From Acidothermus sp. (GTDB lineage Bacteria > Actinomycetota > Actinomycetes > Acidothermales > Acidothermaceae): a stretch of 47,342 bases of DNA. A model generated the notes under the pieces. The model did no database searches and was not told where the DNA came from. It saw nothing but the letters and a program-made list of their open reading frames with translations. The stretch's first letter is position 1, and every line of letters begins with the position of its first letter. The stretch is taken from assembly GCA_023512015.1 (NCBI GenBank), contig JAIMAI010000017.1, positions 1 to 47,342 on the forward strand, read 5' to 3'. Both the position numbers and the translations under genes were made by a program. Shown here one piece after another: positions 25,578 through 34,551 of this stretch.

Positions 25578-26801
25578 ATGGCCGACCTCCCGCTGCGGAT
25601 GCCGAAAATGTCGATGACGATGGAGAGCGGCGAAATCCTGGCCTGGCACAAACGCGAAGGTGACAGCGTCCGCGCCGGCGACATCGTCTGCGAAGTGGCC
25701 ACCGACAAGGTGGACATGGACGTCGAAGCACCGGCCGACGGCGTCCTCGCCCGTATCGTCGCGGCACCCGGTCAGAAAGTCGCCGTCGGCGAGCCGATCG
25801 CCTACCTTTCCTCGGAGACCGAGGACATCCTCGCCGACATCCTTCCCCCTTCGACCCCCGACCGAGTCGAGGAATCGGCCGCTCCCCCGCAGTCGACCGC
25901 ACCCGACGAGTACGAAGCGACGCCGCCGTCGCGCAAGGGACCCCGGCCCGCGATACCGCGAGCCCGCCGGCTGGCCGCAGAGCTCGGGATCGACCTCGAG
26001 ACGGTCACCCCGACCGGGCGAGGCGGTGTGATCACACCTGCCGACGTCGAACGTGCCGCGCAGCGCCACCGGACGAGCCCTCCGAGGGCCCCCGAGAACA
26101 CACCGGACACCGCCGCCTTTGCCGACGCGTTGCGCGACCGACGAACGCGGCTGCGATCTGTGATCGCTCATCGTATGCAGCAGAGCGCAGCGATCCCCCA
26201 ATTCACCGTTTTCCGCGACATCATCGTGGACACCGTCGCGAGGTCACGACAGGGGATCGGGTGGACCACCCTCTTTGTGAAGGCTCTCGCTCTTGCGCTG
26301 CGGGAGAACGGTGATCTGACCACCCCCTGGCTCGACGACGGCCCGGGTTCGCCGACGGACGACATCGCCGTCGCCATAGCCGTCGACACGCCGGTGGGCC
26401 TGCTCGCCCCGGTCGTGCACCACGCGGACACGATCTCCCTGACGAGCCTCCAATCAGAGGTGCGTGGCCTCGTAGACCGTGCGCGCTCGGGGAAGCTCAC
26501 CGCAACCGAACTCGAGGGAGCGGTCACCACCGTGTCGAATCTCGGGACGTTCGGGGTCGACATGTTCCAGGCGTTGCTCACTCCTCCGCAGCCATCGGTT
26601 CTCGCCCTCGGAGCGGTGCGACCTACGCTGGTGGCAACGGGTGATGGCTTCAGGGTTCGCACCGTCTGCACCGTTGGGCTCACCGTCGACCATCGGGTCG
26701 CCGACGGGGCGGACGCAGCGCGACTCCTCGACCGATTAGCGCAGCTCTTCGCCACGCCCCCCGAACAGTGGGCGGGCCCGCGACCCTATACCGATCAGTG
26801 A
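25578..26801 (+). CDS. Dihydrolipoamide acyltransferase E2 component
   Basis: Domain order in 407 residues: an N-terminal lipoyl domain with the lipoylated Lys44 in EVATDKVDM; an acidic Pro-rich linker; a peripheral-subunit-binding domain (about 124-160, PRARRLAAELGID); and a catalytic acyltransferase domain with the CAT-like motif DHRVADG (His372, Asp376). The ATG follows the E1beta stop directly. E2 transfers the acyl group from lipoate to CoA. No E3 (lipoamide dehydrogenase) lies in the cluster, so a housekeeping E3 is presumably recruited through the binding domain. Confidence 0.93.
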   Translation: MADLPLRMPKMSMTMESGEILAWHKREGDSVRAGDIVCEVATDKVDMDVEAPADGVLARIVAAPGQKVAVGEPIAYLSSETEDILADILPPSTPDRVEESAAPPQSTAPDEYEATPPSRKGPRPAIPRARRLAAELGIDLETVTPTGRGGVITPADVERAAQRHRTSPPRAPENTPDTAAFADALRDRRTRLRSVIAHRMQQSAAIPQFTVFRDIIVDTVARSRQGIGWTTLFVKALALALRENGDLTTPWLDDGPGSPTDDIAVAIAVDTPVGLLAPVVHHADTISLTSLQSEVRGLVDRARSGKLTATELEGAVTTVSNLGTFGVDMFQALLTPPQPSVLALGAVRPTLVATGDGFRVRTVCTVGLTVDHRVADGADAARLLDRLAQLFATPPEQWAGPRPYTDQ

Positions 26802-26853
26802 TGGTGCTGCCCGCGATGATTGCCGCCGGAGCGAGGATTGCACCAGAGCTCAC

Positions 26854-26876
26854 CCGCCCGATCCGGGCGGTTCTTC
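26854..26876 (+). terminator. Probable terminator after the E1/E2 operon
   Basis: CCGCCCG (26854-26860), loop ATC and CGGGCGG (26864-26870) form a perfect 7-bp stem followed by TTCTTC, 52 bp after the E2 stop. The T tract is weak, so termination may be partial. Confidence 0.5.
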
Positions 26877-26919
26877 GCTGCATCCGCGTGCCGGGGCACG
26901 AATCAGCGCGCCGGACCGA

Positions 26920-26928
26920 TGCTAACCT
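26920..26928 (+). promoter_or_regulatory. Extended -10 promoter of the canonical ispD gene (leaderless)
   Basis: TGC followed by TAACCT ends 8 bp before the ATG at 26936, which would put the transcript start on the A of the start codon. There is no Shine-Dalgarno sequence and no good -35 box; the TGN extension could compensate. Confidence 0.45.
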
Positions 26929-26935
26929 CACAGAC

Positions 26936-27658
26936 ATGCTTTCCCAGAAACCATCGGCTGTCGCCGTCGTACTCGCCGGTGGGAATGGGAGTCGCTTCGG
27001 TGCAGCTCAAAACAAGGTATATCTCCCGCTCGCCGGACGGCGGGTGATTTCGTGGTCGGTCGAGTCACTTGCCCGCGTCCCGAACGTCACGGGAATCGTG
27101 GTTGCCGTACGCCGTGACGAGCGGGCTTTCGCCGCCGCCGTGCTGGAGCGAGAGGTCCCAGATGCCCCTGTTCTTCTCGTCGACGGTGGACAGTCCCGGC
27201 ACGAGTCCGAATACAACGCGTTTCGCGCTATCGAGGAGCGAGGTATCAATGCAGACGTCCTCGTCGTCCACGACGGGGCACGACCGCTGATCTCCCCCGA
27301 TTTGGTGAGTCGGCTCATCGGGGTGGCCTACGCGGTCGGTGGGGCCATCCCGGCACTCCCCGCGCCGGACGTCGTTGCCCTCGGTGAGGAAGGCCTCATC
27401 GAGCCCGTTATGGACGACGCTCCCGTCGCGCGCGTGCAGACTCCGCAGGTATTCCGGACCGGCGCGGTACTGACCGCCTATCACGCCGCCGCGCGCGAAG
27501 GATTCATCGGTACCGATACCGCTTCTTGCGTGGAGCATTTCACCGACACCGTGGTACAGACGATCCCGGGCGATGACCGAAACATCAAAGTGACGTATCC
27601 GCAGGACTTGTTCACCGCCGAACGAGTTCTCGCGGTAACCCATTACGTGATGCGGTAA
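26936..27658 (+). CDS. ispD: 2-C-methyl-D-erythritol 4-phosphate cytidylyltransferase (canonical IspD)
   Basis: This 240-residue protein keeps the full IspD active site. VLAGGNGSRFG has Arg20 and NKVYLP has Lys27, at the same numbers as in E. coli. The GGQSRHES loop, VVHDGARP (111-117), VQTPQVF, and NIKVT with Lys218 are also present. IspD joins MEP and CTP to give CDP-ME and pyrophosphate; relatives such as TarI/Bcs1 use ribitol 5-phosphate, so a related polyol phosphate cannot be excluded. Zinc-ribbon copy 2 follows 20 nt later. The start at 26936 is preferred over long upstream extensions that overlap E2. Confidence 0.88.
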   Translation: MLSQKPSAVAVVLAGGNGSRFGAAQNKVYLPLAGRRVISWSVESLARVPNVTGIVVAVRRDERAFAAAVLEREVPDAPVLLVDGGQSRHESEYNAFRAIEERGINADVLVVHDGARPLISPDLVSRLIGVAYAVGGAIPALPAPDVVALGEEGLIEPVMDDAPVARVQTPQVFRTGAVLTAYHAAAREGFIGTDTASCVEHFTDTVVQTIPGDDRNIKVTYPQDLFTAERVLAVTHYVMR

Positions 27659-27678
27659 CGGCAACAAGGAGGATCGAG

Positions 27679-28032
27679 ATGGGCTCGGAAGGCCACGCGG
27701 CACCTGAGTGGACGGCGACCGTGTACCTCGCCGAACTGAGCTGCGGCCGCTGTGCGGAACCGAGCCTGCACGAACTGCGTTACGCCGGCCGCATTCTAGT
27801 GGCCTCACGGTGCACCAATTGCGGAGCCACGTTGCGTCGTGCCGATCCTGCCTTGTGGATCGAATACCTGGAGGATCTCCTGCAGCGGGTGCGCACCAAG
27901 CCTCGGCGTATGGCCACCCGAGCGCTTCGCAACCCACGACGCTTCTTCTCCGAACTGCCGAAATCGATGCTGACCAAGCCGGTACATCTGGCTGAAGAAT
28001 TCCGCACCTTGCTGCCGATCGGCAAAGTCTGA
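27679..28032 (+). CDS. Small zinc-ribbon protein, copy 2
   Basis: This 117-residue paralog of the protein at 23124 has Cys22/Cys25 and Cys45/Cys48 as CxxC pairs. It shares CAEPSLH, RYAGR and RCTNCG, and the helical tail EYLEDLLQRVRTKP aligns without gaps to copy 1. AAGGAGG lies 6 nt before the ATG. It follows the canonical ispD as copy 1 follows the degenerate one, so the two-gene unit appears duplicated. Function unknown; four cysteines suggest a single structural zinc. Confidence 0.82.
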   Translation: MGSEGHAAPEWTATVYLAELSCGRCAEPSLHELRYAGRILVASRCTNCGATLRRADPALWIEYLEDLLQRVRTKPRRMATRALRNPRRFFSELPKSMLTKPVHLAEEFRTLLPIGKV

Positions 28033-28115
28033 AACGCGCCGCCGCGAAAAATGCGATCGATGACGGGGGCGAGGAACGTGATGACGACAAACACGATAAG
28101 GAGTCGACGACACAG

Positions 28116-29075
28116 GTGGAGGCGGGATGGCTCACGATCGCCGCACTCTTCGCGGTGGTCACCGGCGCCAACGACGGCGCGGCCATCGTCGCCTCCGGCC
28201 TGCGGGTCTCCTTCCTTCGCCCTTTGACAGCGCTGCTGGTCCTCGTGGCGGGCGTACTCATCTCCCCGCTGCTCTTCGGGACCGAGGTGGCCGCGACCCT
28301 CTCCCACCGTCTGGTCACCTTCAAAGCGGACGGCGGACGCACCGCTTTCGCCCTGGGCCTGCTCGCGGCACTGCTGGTGGTAGGAGTGCTGACCGCTATG
28401 GGCCGGCCCACCAGCCTGACGGTCGCGCTGATCGGCGGGATCGCAGGTGCGGGACTCGGCTACGGTCTTCCGGTTGCCTGGACGACGGTGGGACGGGTAC
28501 TCGTCTTCGGATTGCTCTCACCGCTTTTCGGAGGCCTGGTCGGGCTCGGCCTTGCTCGGATGCTCCGCCACGCCCCGCCCTTGCAGCACATGCCGTTGGT
28601 GATGCGCGTCGGTACGTTGCTGGGCTACGGGCTGCTGGCGCTCGCCTACGGCGCCAACGACGGGCAGAAGATGCTCGCGGTTTTCGCGGTCGCGCAAAGC
28701 GGTAATGGCCATATCAAGGCGGACGCGCTTACACTCGGGCTCACAGGCCTGTGTTTCGTCGCTGGGGCGGCGGCTAGTTTGCCTCGGCTGGCATCACGTC
28801 TCGGCGCCGAGCTGCTCAGGGTGCGTCCGCTGCATGCGATGACGGCGCAGACGGCCTCAGCAGCCGCAGCCTTCGGCAGCGCGCTCGCACACGCGCCGGT
28901 CAGCATGACCCAGTCGTTGGCCGCGTCGCTCGTCGGCTCGGGGGCGAGCGAAGGATCGAGGAGGGTGCGATGGAGAGCAGTGAGCCGGCTCGGGATGGCG
29001 TGGGTGGTGACGCTGCCCGCCAGCATCGCGGTCTCGTCGGCAGTGGCCGGGCTCGTGCACGCCGTCGCGGGTTGA
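28116..29075 (+). CDS. PiT-family inorganic phosphate transporter
   Basis: The two inverted PHO4 signatures are present: GANDGAAIVASG near the N terminus and YGANDGQKM in the second half. About nine hydrophobic segments are seen in 319 residues. PiT proteins are phosphate or metal-phosphate symporters in the cytoplasmic membrane. The start is GTG; AAGGAG lies 12 nt upstream, a rather long spacing. The stop overlaps the ATG of the DUF47 gene. PiT/DUF47 pairs are common. Its place after the ispD/zinc-ribbon unit may be chance. Confidence 0.85.
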   Translation: MEAGWLTIAALFAVVTGANDGAAIVASGLRVSFLRPLTALLVLVAGVLISPLLFGTEVAATLSHRLVTFKADGGRTAFALGLLAALLVVGVLTAMGRPTSLTVALIGGIAGAGLGYGLPVAWTTVGRVLVFGLLSPLFGGLVGLGLARMLRHAPPLQHMPLVMRVGTLLGYGLLALAYGANDGQKMLAVFAVAQSGNGHIKADALTLGLTGLCFVAGAAASLPRLASRLGAELLRVRPLHAMTAQTASAAAAFGSALAHAPVSMTQSLAASLVGSGASEGSRRVRWRAVSRLGMAWVVTLPASIAVSSAVAGLVHAVAG

Positions 29076-29719
29076 TGCGCCGTCGACGACTCCCCCGACT
29101 CCTCGGCGATCTCCTCGGTCATTTCGACGAGCAGCTCGTCTCCATCCTCGTGGGCCAGATCGACGCCGCCATCCGCGGTGCCGAATTGGCCCGACGTATG
29201 ACCCGCGGCGAGGTCTCCCCCGACGCCGCCCGTGAAGAAATGCGCGACCTCGAGCACCAGGGGGATCGCAAGCGTGCCGAGTTGGTCTCTGCGCTCGCCG
29301 CGGCATTGACCACTCCGATCGACCGCGAAGACCTCTTCCGGTTCTCGCGCCTGGTGGACGACGTCCTCGACGGGCTCCGAGATTTCGTGCGTGAAACCGA
29401 CCTCTACGGCCTGGGTGACCAAGAATCGGTCACCCCCGTGCTGGACGCCGTCCTGGAAGGGCTGGGGACTCTGCGGGAGGCGGCGAGCGAGCTTGCGGAG
29501 CGTCCCCACCAAGCCGGGCTGACGACGGTCGCGGCGAAGAAGGCGGCGAACAAAGTACGGCGTTCGTACGCGATGGAGCTTGCGGAGTTGTTCAACCAGC
29601 CGTTCAACGTGGAGACCATGAAGCGTCGAGAATTGCTGCGCCGCATCGACGTCGTGGGGATGCGGCTCAGCGAGGCGGCGGACGCGCTCGCGGACGGAAT
29701 CATCAAGCGGAGCAGCTGA
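29075..29719 (+). CDS. DUF47 / PhoU-like phosphate transport accessory protein
   Basis: This 214-residue, almost all-helical protein has DLEHQGDRKRAEL and EDLFRFSRLVDDVLDGL, as in DUF47 proteins related to PhoU, which partner PiT transporters. It starts with ATG at 29075, where TGATG joins it to the PiT stop. It probably regulates the transporter in response to phosphate or metal. The run ends head-on against rlmN, 17 nt away. Confidence 0.85.
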   Translation: MRRRRLPRLLGDLLGHFDEQLVSILVGQIDAAIRGAELARRMTRGEVSPDAAREEMRDLEHQGDRKRAELVSALAAALTTPIDREDLFRFSRLVDDVLDGLRDFVRETDLYGLGDQESVTPVLDAVLEGLGTLREAASELAERPHQAGLTTVAAKKAANKVRRSYAMELAELFNQPFNVETMKRRELLRRIDVVGMRLSEAADALADGIIKRSS

Positions 29720-29736
29720 GCGAGTTCACAGCGACT

Positions 29737-30930
29737 TCACGCCGACGCCGCAAGCTGGCCGCACGCCCCGTCGATTTCCCGGCCGCGGGTATCGCGAACG
29801 GTGACCGTCACCCCGCCCGCGGCGACGCGACGCGCAAAGGCTGTCGTGACCTGAGGGGACGAGGCTACCCACGGCGAACCGGGAGTCGGATTCAGCGGGA
29901 TCAGATTGACGTGGCCGAGCGGCCCGAGATGGTCGCGGACCAGGTCGGCGAGCATCTCCGCCCGCCACATCTGGTCGTTGATGTCGCGGATCAGCGTGTA
30001 TTCGACGGACACGCGACGGCGGGTGCGCTGCGCGTAGCGGGCGGCGGCGGCGAAAACCTGGTCGACCGGAAATCGACGATTGACCGGGACCAGCCGGTCG
30101 CGCAGCGCGTCGTCCGGAGCATGAAGCGAGACGGCGAGGGTCACCGACAACCGCTCGGCACCAATCCGATCGATCGCCGGCACCAACCCGACGGTGGAGA
30201 CGGTGATCGAACGCTGTGAGATGCCCAGCCCTTCCGGGGGAGGAGCGCTGATCCGGCGAATCGCGTTCACCACCGCGGTGAAATTGGCCAACGGCTCCCC
30301 CATGCCCATGAACACCACGTTGGTCAGCCGGCCGGGACCACCGGGGACCGCGCCGCTACGCAGCGCCCGGGCGGCGGCCACCACCTGAGCCACGATCTCA
30401 GCCGTGCTGAGGTTGCGGGTCAAACCCGCTTGGCCGGTTGCGCAGAAAGGGCAACCCATTCCGCAGCCGGCCTGGCTGGAGACACAGACCGTCGCCCGTT
30501 CCCGAACCGTCCCCTCGTCCGCCTCGGCTCCGAGAGCCGCGAGTCGGGCTCGGCGCCGCGGATACCGCATGAGCACCGATTCGACCAACGCACCGCCGTG
30601 CAGTCGCCAGAGCGTCTTACGGGTGAGCCCGCGGTCGCAGCTCACCTCCCGGACCGCTTCGGCGAGCACCGGAAGGAGGACGGCGACCAGTTCGCGCCGA
30701 GCCGATGCCGGTAAGTCGGTCATCGCCGAGGGATCGTCGACCAGGCGGGCGAAATAGTGTGCCGAGATCTGGTTGGCGCGGAAAGCGGGATGACCGAGCT
30801 CACTCACCCACGCTCGACGCTCCGCGAGGGTGAAATCCGCCAAGTGCGGGGGCGCCACACCCCGACCCTTCGCAGGGCGACCGGCGTTCGCCGGCGGCAC
30901 CAAAGCAGATTCATCCACGGGAGCGCTCAT
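29737..30930 (-). CDS. rlmN: Dual-specificity 23S rRNA A2503 / tRNA A37 C2-methyltransferase
   Basis: This radical SAM methyltransferase has 397 residues. The cluster motif CGMGCPFC supplies Cys156, Cys160 and Cys163. The two mechanistic cysteines are visible: Cys149 in ATVCVSS and Cys390 in ACGQL. An N-terminal accessory domain (residues 1-130) holds the RNA. The ATG at 30930 is chosen because the conserved core starts soon after it; no strong ribosome site is seen. It lies between the accessory block and the divergent glyA, rather than directly beside cdsA as in many relatives. Confidence 0.95.
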   Translation of the reverse strand: MSAPVDESALVPPANAGRPAKGRGVAPPHLADFTLAERRAWVSELGHPAFRANQISAHYFARLVDDPSAMTDLPASARRELVAVLLPVLAEAVREVSCDRGLTRKTLWRLHGGALVESVLMRYPRRRARLAALGAEADEGTVRERATVCVSSQAGCGMGCPFCATGQAGLTRNLSTAEIVAQVVAAARALRSGAVPGGPGRLTNVVFMGMGEPLANFTAVVNAIRRISAPPPEGLGISQRSITVSTVGLVPAIDRIGAERLSVTLAVSLHAPDDALRDRLVPVNRRFPVDQVFAAAARYAQRTRRRVSVEYTLIRDINDQMWRAEMLADLVRDHLGPLGHVNLIPLNPTPGSPWVASSPQVTTAFARRVAAGGVTVTVRDTRGREIDGACGQLAASA

Positions 30931-31126
30931 CGCAGACCAGTCTCGCAGACCTCGGCGAAGTGAGGCGCCTTGAAGGACCGGCCGGACCTCGACGGTTCGG
31001 CGACCGGAGGGGCCGTTGCCGGCGTCCGATAGCATCGTGGCACCAGCGCGCCCCCGGGAGATGCAGACGGCGCGGCGCGCCTCAGGCGACACGCGGCCGG
31101 GCCGCGGAACGCGTCGAGGAGTGATG

Positions 31127-32401
31127 ATGAATCCGCATCTGGCGACTCTTTCGTCCGTTGATCCCGACATCGCGGAGCTGGTCCGCAGCGAAGAACGACG
31201 GCAGTCCGAGAAAATCCGATTGATCCCGTCGGAGAATTACGTCTCGCGGGCGGTCCTGGAAGCGACCGGGACCGTGCTCACCAACAAGTACTCCGAGGGC
31301 TACCCGGGGCGACGGTATTACGAGGGCCAGCAGTTCATCGACCAGATCGAGACGATCGCGGTCGAGCGGGCGAAACAACTCTTCGGGGTGGACCACGCCA
31401 ACGTGCAACCGTATTCGGGGTCGCCGGCCAATCTCGCCATCTACCTTGCGTTGCTGTCCCCAGGCGACACCGTCATGGGAATGGCTCTGCCCATGGGCGG
31501 CCACCTCACCCACGGGTGGTCGGTCTCGGCGACCGGGATCTGGTTCCGCTCGGTGCAATACGGGGTGCGCAGGGACACCGGCCGCATCGATTTCGACGAA
31601 GTCCGTGACCTCGCGCGGAAGGAGCGGCCCAAGCTCATCTTCGCTGGCGGTACAGCGATCCCCCGCATCATCGATTTCGCTGCTTTCGCCGAAATCGCCC
31701 GTGAAGTGGACGCCGTCCTGGTCGCCGATATCGCTCACATCGCCGGACTCGTCGCCGGCGGTGTCCACCCGACGCCGGTCGGACATGCCGAAATCATCTC
31801 GACGACCACCCACAAGACCCTGCGCGGGCCGCGGGGCGCCATGCTCATGTGCGACGCGAAACATGCGAAGGCGTTGGACAAAGCGGTCTTCCCGGGTCTG
31901 CAAGGTGGGCCGCACAACCACACGACCGCAGCCATCGCGGTCGCCCTCCGCGAAGCCATGCAGCCGGAATTTCGTGAATACGCGCGGCAAATCGTGGCCA
32001 ATGCTGCGGCTCTCGCCGACGAATTGCTCGCCCGCGGGTTCGACCTGGTCTCCGGCGGCACGGACAACCATCTGATCCTGGTCGACCTCACCTCGAAAGG
32101 GGTGGCCGGAAAACCGGCTGCCAAAGCATTGGACCGCGCGGGGCTGGAAGTGAATTACAACACCGTTCCGTACGATCCCCGCAAACCGTTCGACCCTTCC
32201 GGCATCCGATTGGGGACTCCGGCGGTCACCACTCGGGGTATGGGACCGGCCGAGATGCGCCAGATCGCGGCGTGGATCGACGAAGTCGTGAGCGCCCTTG
32301 CCAAAGGCGATGAGGACACCTGCGCCGCGACGGAACAGCGGATCGCGGGCGAGGTGCGCGAATTGACCAGCCGCTTCCCGGCTCCCGGAATCGACGCCTG
32401 A
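31127..32401 (+). CDS. glyA: Serine hydroxymethyltransferase
   Basis: GlyA interconverts serine and glycine with tetrahydrofolate and PLP. The 424-residue product has [23 protein letters not shown] (Asp201, His204) and the PLP-binding Lys230 in [13 protein letters not shown]. The start is ATG at 31127 with GAGGAG 5 nt before; an adjacent ATG at 31124 has too short a gap. It is on the strand opposite to its neighbours rlmN and cdsA, so it is an insertion into a usually collinear cluster. The 196-nt divergent region upstream shows no riboswitch that I can recognise. Confidence 0.95.
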   Translation: MNPHLATLSSVDPDIAELVRSEERRQSEKIRLIPSENYVSRAVLEATGTVLTNKYSEGYPGRRYYEGQQFIDQIETIAVERAKQLFGVDHANVQPYSGSPANLAIYLALLSPGDTVMGMALPMGGHLTHGWSVSATGIWFRSVQYGVRRDTGRIDFDEVRDLARKERPKLIFAGGTAIPRIIDFAAFAEIAREVDAVLVADIAHIAGLVAGGVHPTPVGHAEIISTTTHKTLRGPRGAMLMCDAKHAKALDKAVFPGLQGGPHNHTTAAIAVALREAMQPEFREYARQIVANAAALADELLARGFDLVSGGTDNHLILVDLTSKGVAGKPAAKALDRAGLEVNYNTVPYDPRKPFDPSGIRLGTPAVTTRGMGPAEMRQIAAWIDEVVSALAKGDEDTCAATEQRIAGEVRELTSRFPAPGIDA

Positions 32402-32443
32402 CGGCCGACCGGCGTTACTGCCCGCAGCGAGAGGACGCGCCGT

Positions 32444-33115
32444 TCAGCCGAGAACAAGCAGCACCCAAGCGACCGGCATCGCCAACAGGATGGAATCGAT
32501 GCGGTCGAGCAATCCGCCGTGGCCGGGAAGCAGACGACTCATGTCCTTGACCCCGATCCGCCGCTTGACCCAGGACTCCACCAAATCCCCCGCCGTCGCC
32601 GCCATCACGAGAAGAACGCTGCCGACGGCCGCTTCCCACCAGACCCGGTCCAGGACGAGCACACCGACGCCCACCCCTACCGCCGTCCCCGTCGCAAGGG
32701 AGCCGGCCAATCCTTCCCACGATTTCTTCGGCGAAACGCGCGGAGCCAGCGGGTGACGTCCGACGAGGACGCCGACCGCGTACCCGCCGACGTCGTTGGC
32801 GACGACCACCGCCAATACGGCGGCCACGTACGCCGGACGGCGATCCGCGAGCAGCACGGCGAAAGCGGCGCAACCGGCGATGTATCCGGCCCCGGCGAGC
32901 GCGACGGCGGGGACGTGGCCCACGTGGGCCGTCCGAAGGGCCACGGCGAACTCCGTGATCGCCGCGACTACCGCCACCGCGACCAGCGCGGAAAAAACTC
33001 GGACATCGACGAAAAGCGCAGCAAGCACCACTGCGGCGAGCAGGACGCCGACCACCGTCGCCGCACCGAGATTGCGCCCCGTCCGACGGGCTCCGGGCAC
33101 CCCGCCCGTCGACAT
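32444..33115 (-). CDS. cdsA: Phosphatidate cytidylyltransferase (short form)
   Basis: CdsA makes CDP-diacylglycerol from phosphatidate and CTP in the membrane. The C-terminal signature is clear: VSPKKSWEGLAGS, then GDLVESWVKRRIGVKDMSRL, then GHGGLLDRIDS. The product is only 223 residues, with about six membrane segments, against roughly 270-300 in most homologs. From memory of the family, the missing part is a central stretch between the second and fourth helices. The frame is open upstream without a start that adds conserved sequence. It follows frr by 40 nt. Confidence 0.88.
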   Translation of the reverse strand: MSTGGVPGARRTGRNLGAATVVGVLLAAVVLAALFVDVRVFSALVAVAVVAAITEFAVALRTAHVGHVPAVALAGAGYIAGCAAFAVLLADRRPAYVAAVLAVVVANDVGGYAVGVLVGRHPLAPRVSPKKSWEGLAGSLATGTAVGVGVGVLVLDRVWWEAAVGSVLLVMAATAGDLVESWVKRRIGVKDMSRLLPGHGGLLDRIDSILLAMPVAWVLLVLG

Positions 33116-33155
33116 GCTCCGTGCGACGTCGGTCGCCGGCGAACCGCGCCGCACC

Positions 33156-33713
33156 TCACACCTCGAGAAGCTCGGCCTCTTTGTGCTTGAGCAATTCGTC
33201 GACCTGCGCCACGTATTTGTGGGTGAGTTCGTCGAGTTCTTTTTCCGCGCGGCGGACTTCGTCTTCACCGGCGTCGCCGTCCTTCTGCGCCTTGTCGAGC
33301 GCTTCCTTGGCGTGTCGGCGAATGTTACGGATGGCCACCCGGGCTTCCTCGGCCTCGTGGCGGGCGAGTTTGATGTACTCGCGGCGGCGTTCCTCGGTGA
33401 GCGGAGGAATCGCCACCCGGATGACCGAGCCGTCGTCGGTCGGGTTGACGCCCAGATCGGAATCGCGGATCGCCTTCTCGATGGCCCGCAGCGCTCCCTT
33501 GTCGTAGGGGTGGATGACGATGAGTCGGGCATCCGCGACGGTGAAGCTGGCGAGTTGGTTGAGGGGCGTCTGCGTACCGTAGTAATCGGCGGTGATTTTC
33601 GCGAAGAGCGCGGGATGAGCCCGCCCGGTGCGAATCGCCGCGAAATTCTCCTTCGCGACGGTGACCGCTTTCTCCATCTTCTCTTCGGCTTCCAGCAGGG
33701 TGTCGTCGATCAC
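33156..33713 (-). CDS. frr: Ribosome recycling factor
   Basis: This 185-residue protein is the normal RRF length. The N-terminal helix has [20 protein letters not shown], and the C-terminal half has [16 protein letters not shown] splits post-termination ribosomes together with EF-G. The GTG start has AAGGAG 7 nt upstream. It sits in the conserved rpsB-tsf-pyrH-frr-cdsA run, 29 nt after pyrH. Confidence 0.97.
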   Translation of the reverse strand: MIDDTLLEAEEKMEKAVTVAKENFAAIRTGRAHPALFAKITADYYGTQTPLNQLASFTVADARLIVIHPYDKGALRAIEKAIRDSDLGVNPTDDGSVIRVAIPPLTEERRREYIKLARHEAEEARVAIRNIRRHAKEALDKAQKDGDAGEDEVRRAEKELDELTHKYVAQVDELLKHKEAELLEV

Positions 33714-33742
33714 GGCACGCTCCTTCGAGGTCTCGGTTGCCG

Positions 33743-34525
33743 TCAGCGAGCCGGCGACGTGATCTGCCGCCGCGCTGGTTCGCCGTCCCCGCTAGAAACG
33801 ATAGTGCCGATCTTCTCGCCGTGGACGGCGCGGGCGATGTTGCCTTCCTCCAACAAGTTGAAAACGATGATCGGCATCTTGTTGTCCCGACACAGCGAGA
33901 TCGCGGTAGCGTCGGCGAACTTGAGGTCGCGGGCGAGCACCTCGTCGTAGTCGAGGTGGTCGAACCGGACGGCATCAGCGTTGGTCTTGGGATCGGCGTC
34001 GTAGACCCCGTCCACGGCCTTGGCCATCAGCACGACCTGGGCGCCGATCTCGAGCGCCCGCTGCGCCGCCGTGGTGTCGGTGGAGAAGTAGGGAGCGCCG
34101 AGCCCCGCCCCGAAGATCACCACTCGCCCCTTCTCCATGTGCCGGATGGCCCGCCGCGGGATGTAGGGCTCGGCAACCTGACCCATGGTGATCGCGGTCT
34201 GCACGCGGGTGTCCACGCCGAGTTTCTCCAGGAAATCCTGCAGGGCAAGACAATTCATGACCGTGCCGAGCATGCCCATGTAATCGGAGCGGGCTCGGTC
34301 CATGCCGCGGACGGCGAGTTCGGCGCCCCGGAAGAAATTCCCGCCGCCGATGACCACCGCCATCTGGACACCTTCCGCGACCACTGCAGCGATCTGCCGG
34401 GCGATGGACGCGACGATGTCCGGATCCACCCCCACTTGACCACCGCCGAACATCTCTCCGCCCAGCTTCAACAACACCCGGCGGTACGCGGGGCGAGCCC
34501 CGGCTGCGTGGTCGTCGTCCGGCAC
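33743..34525 (-). CDS. pyrH: Uridylate kinase
   Basis: UMP kinase phosphorylates UMP to UDP with ATP. The 260-residue protein has [45 protein letters not shown] and [10 protein letters not shown], the markers of the bacterial amino-acid-kinase-fold UMP kinase. The GTG at 34525 follows GGAAGGAGGG and is preferred over an ATG 30 nt earlier, which overlaps tsf. Confidence 0.97.
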   Translation of the reverse strand: MPDDDHAAGARPAYRRVLLKLGGEMFGGGQVGVDPDIVASIARQIAAVVAEGVQMAVVIGGGNFFRGAELAVRGMDRARSDYMGMLGTVMNCLALQDFLEKLGVDTRVQTAITMGQVAEPYIPRRAIRHMEKGRVVIFGAGLGAPYFSTDTTAAQRALEIGAQVVLMAKAVDGVYDADPKTNADAVRFDHLDYDEVLARDLKFADATAISLCRDNKMPIIVFNLLEEGNIARAVHGEKIGTIVSSGDGEPARRQITSPAR

Positions 34526-34551
34526 GGATCCCTCCTTCCGCGGGTCTCGGC

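Noticed and set aside
23563..26801. Naming the dehydrogenase acoABC (acetoin)
   Set aside because: No E3, AcoR or acetoin-linked gene is present, and sequence motifs alone do not separate acetoin from other 2-oxoacid E1 enzymes.
31082..32071. Minus-strand frame of 329 aa over glyA
   Set aside because: It is the antisense shadow of glyA, whose PLP motifs are intact.
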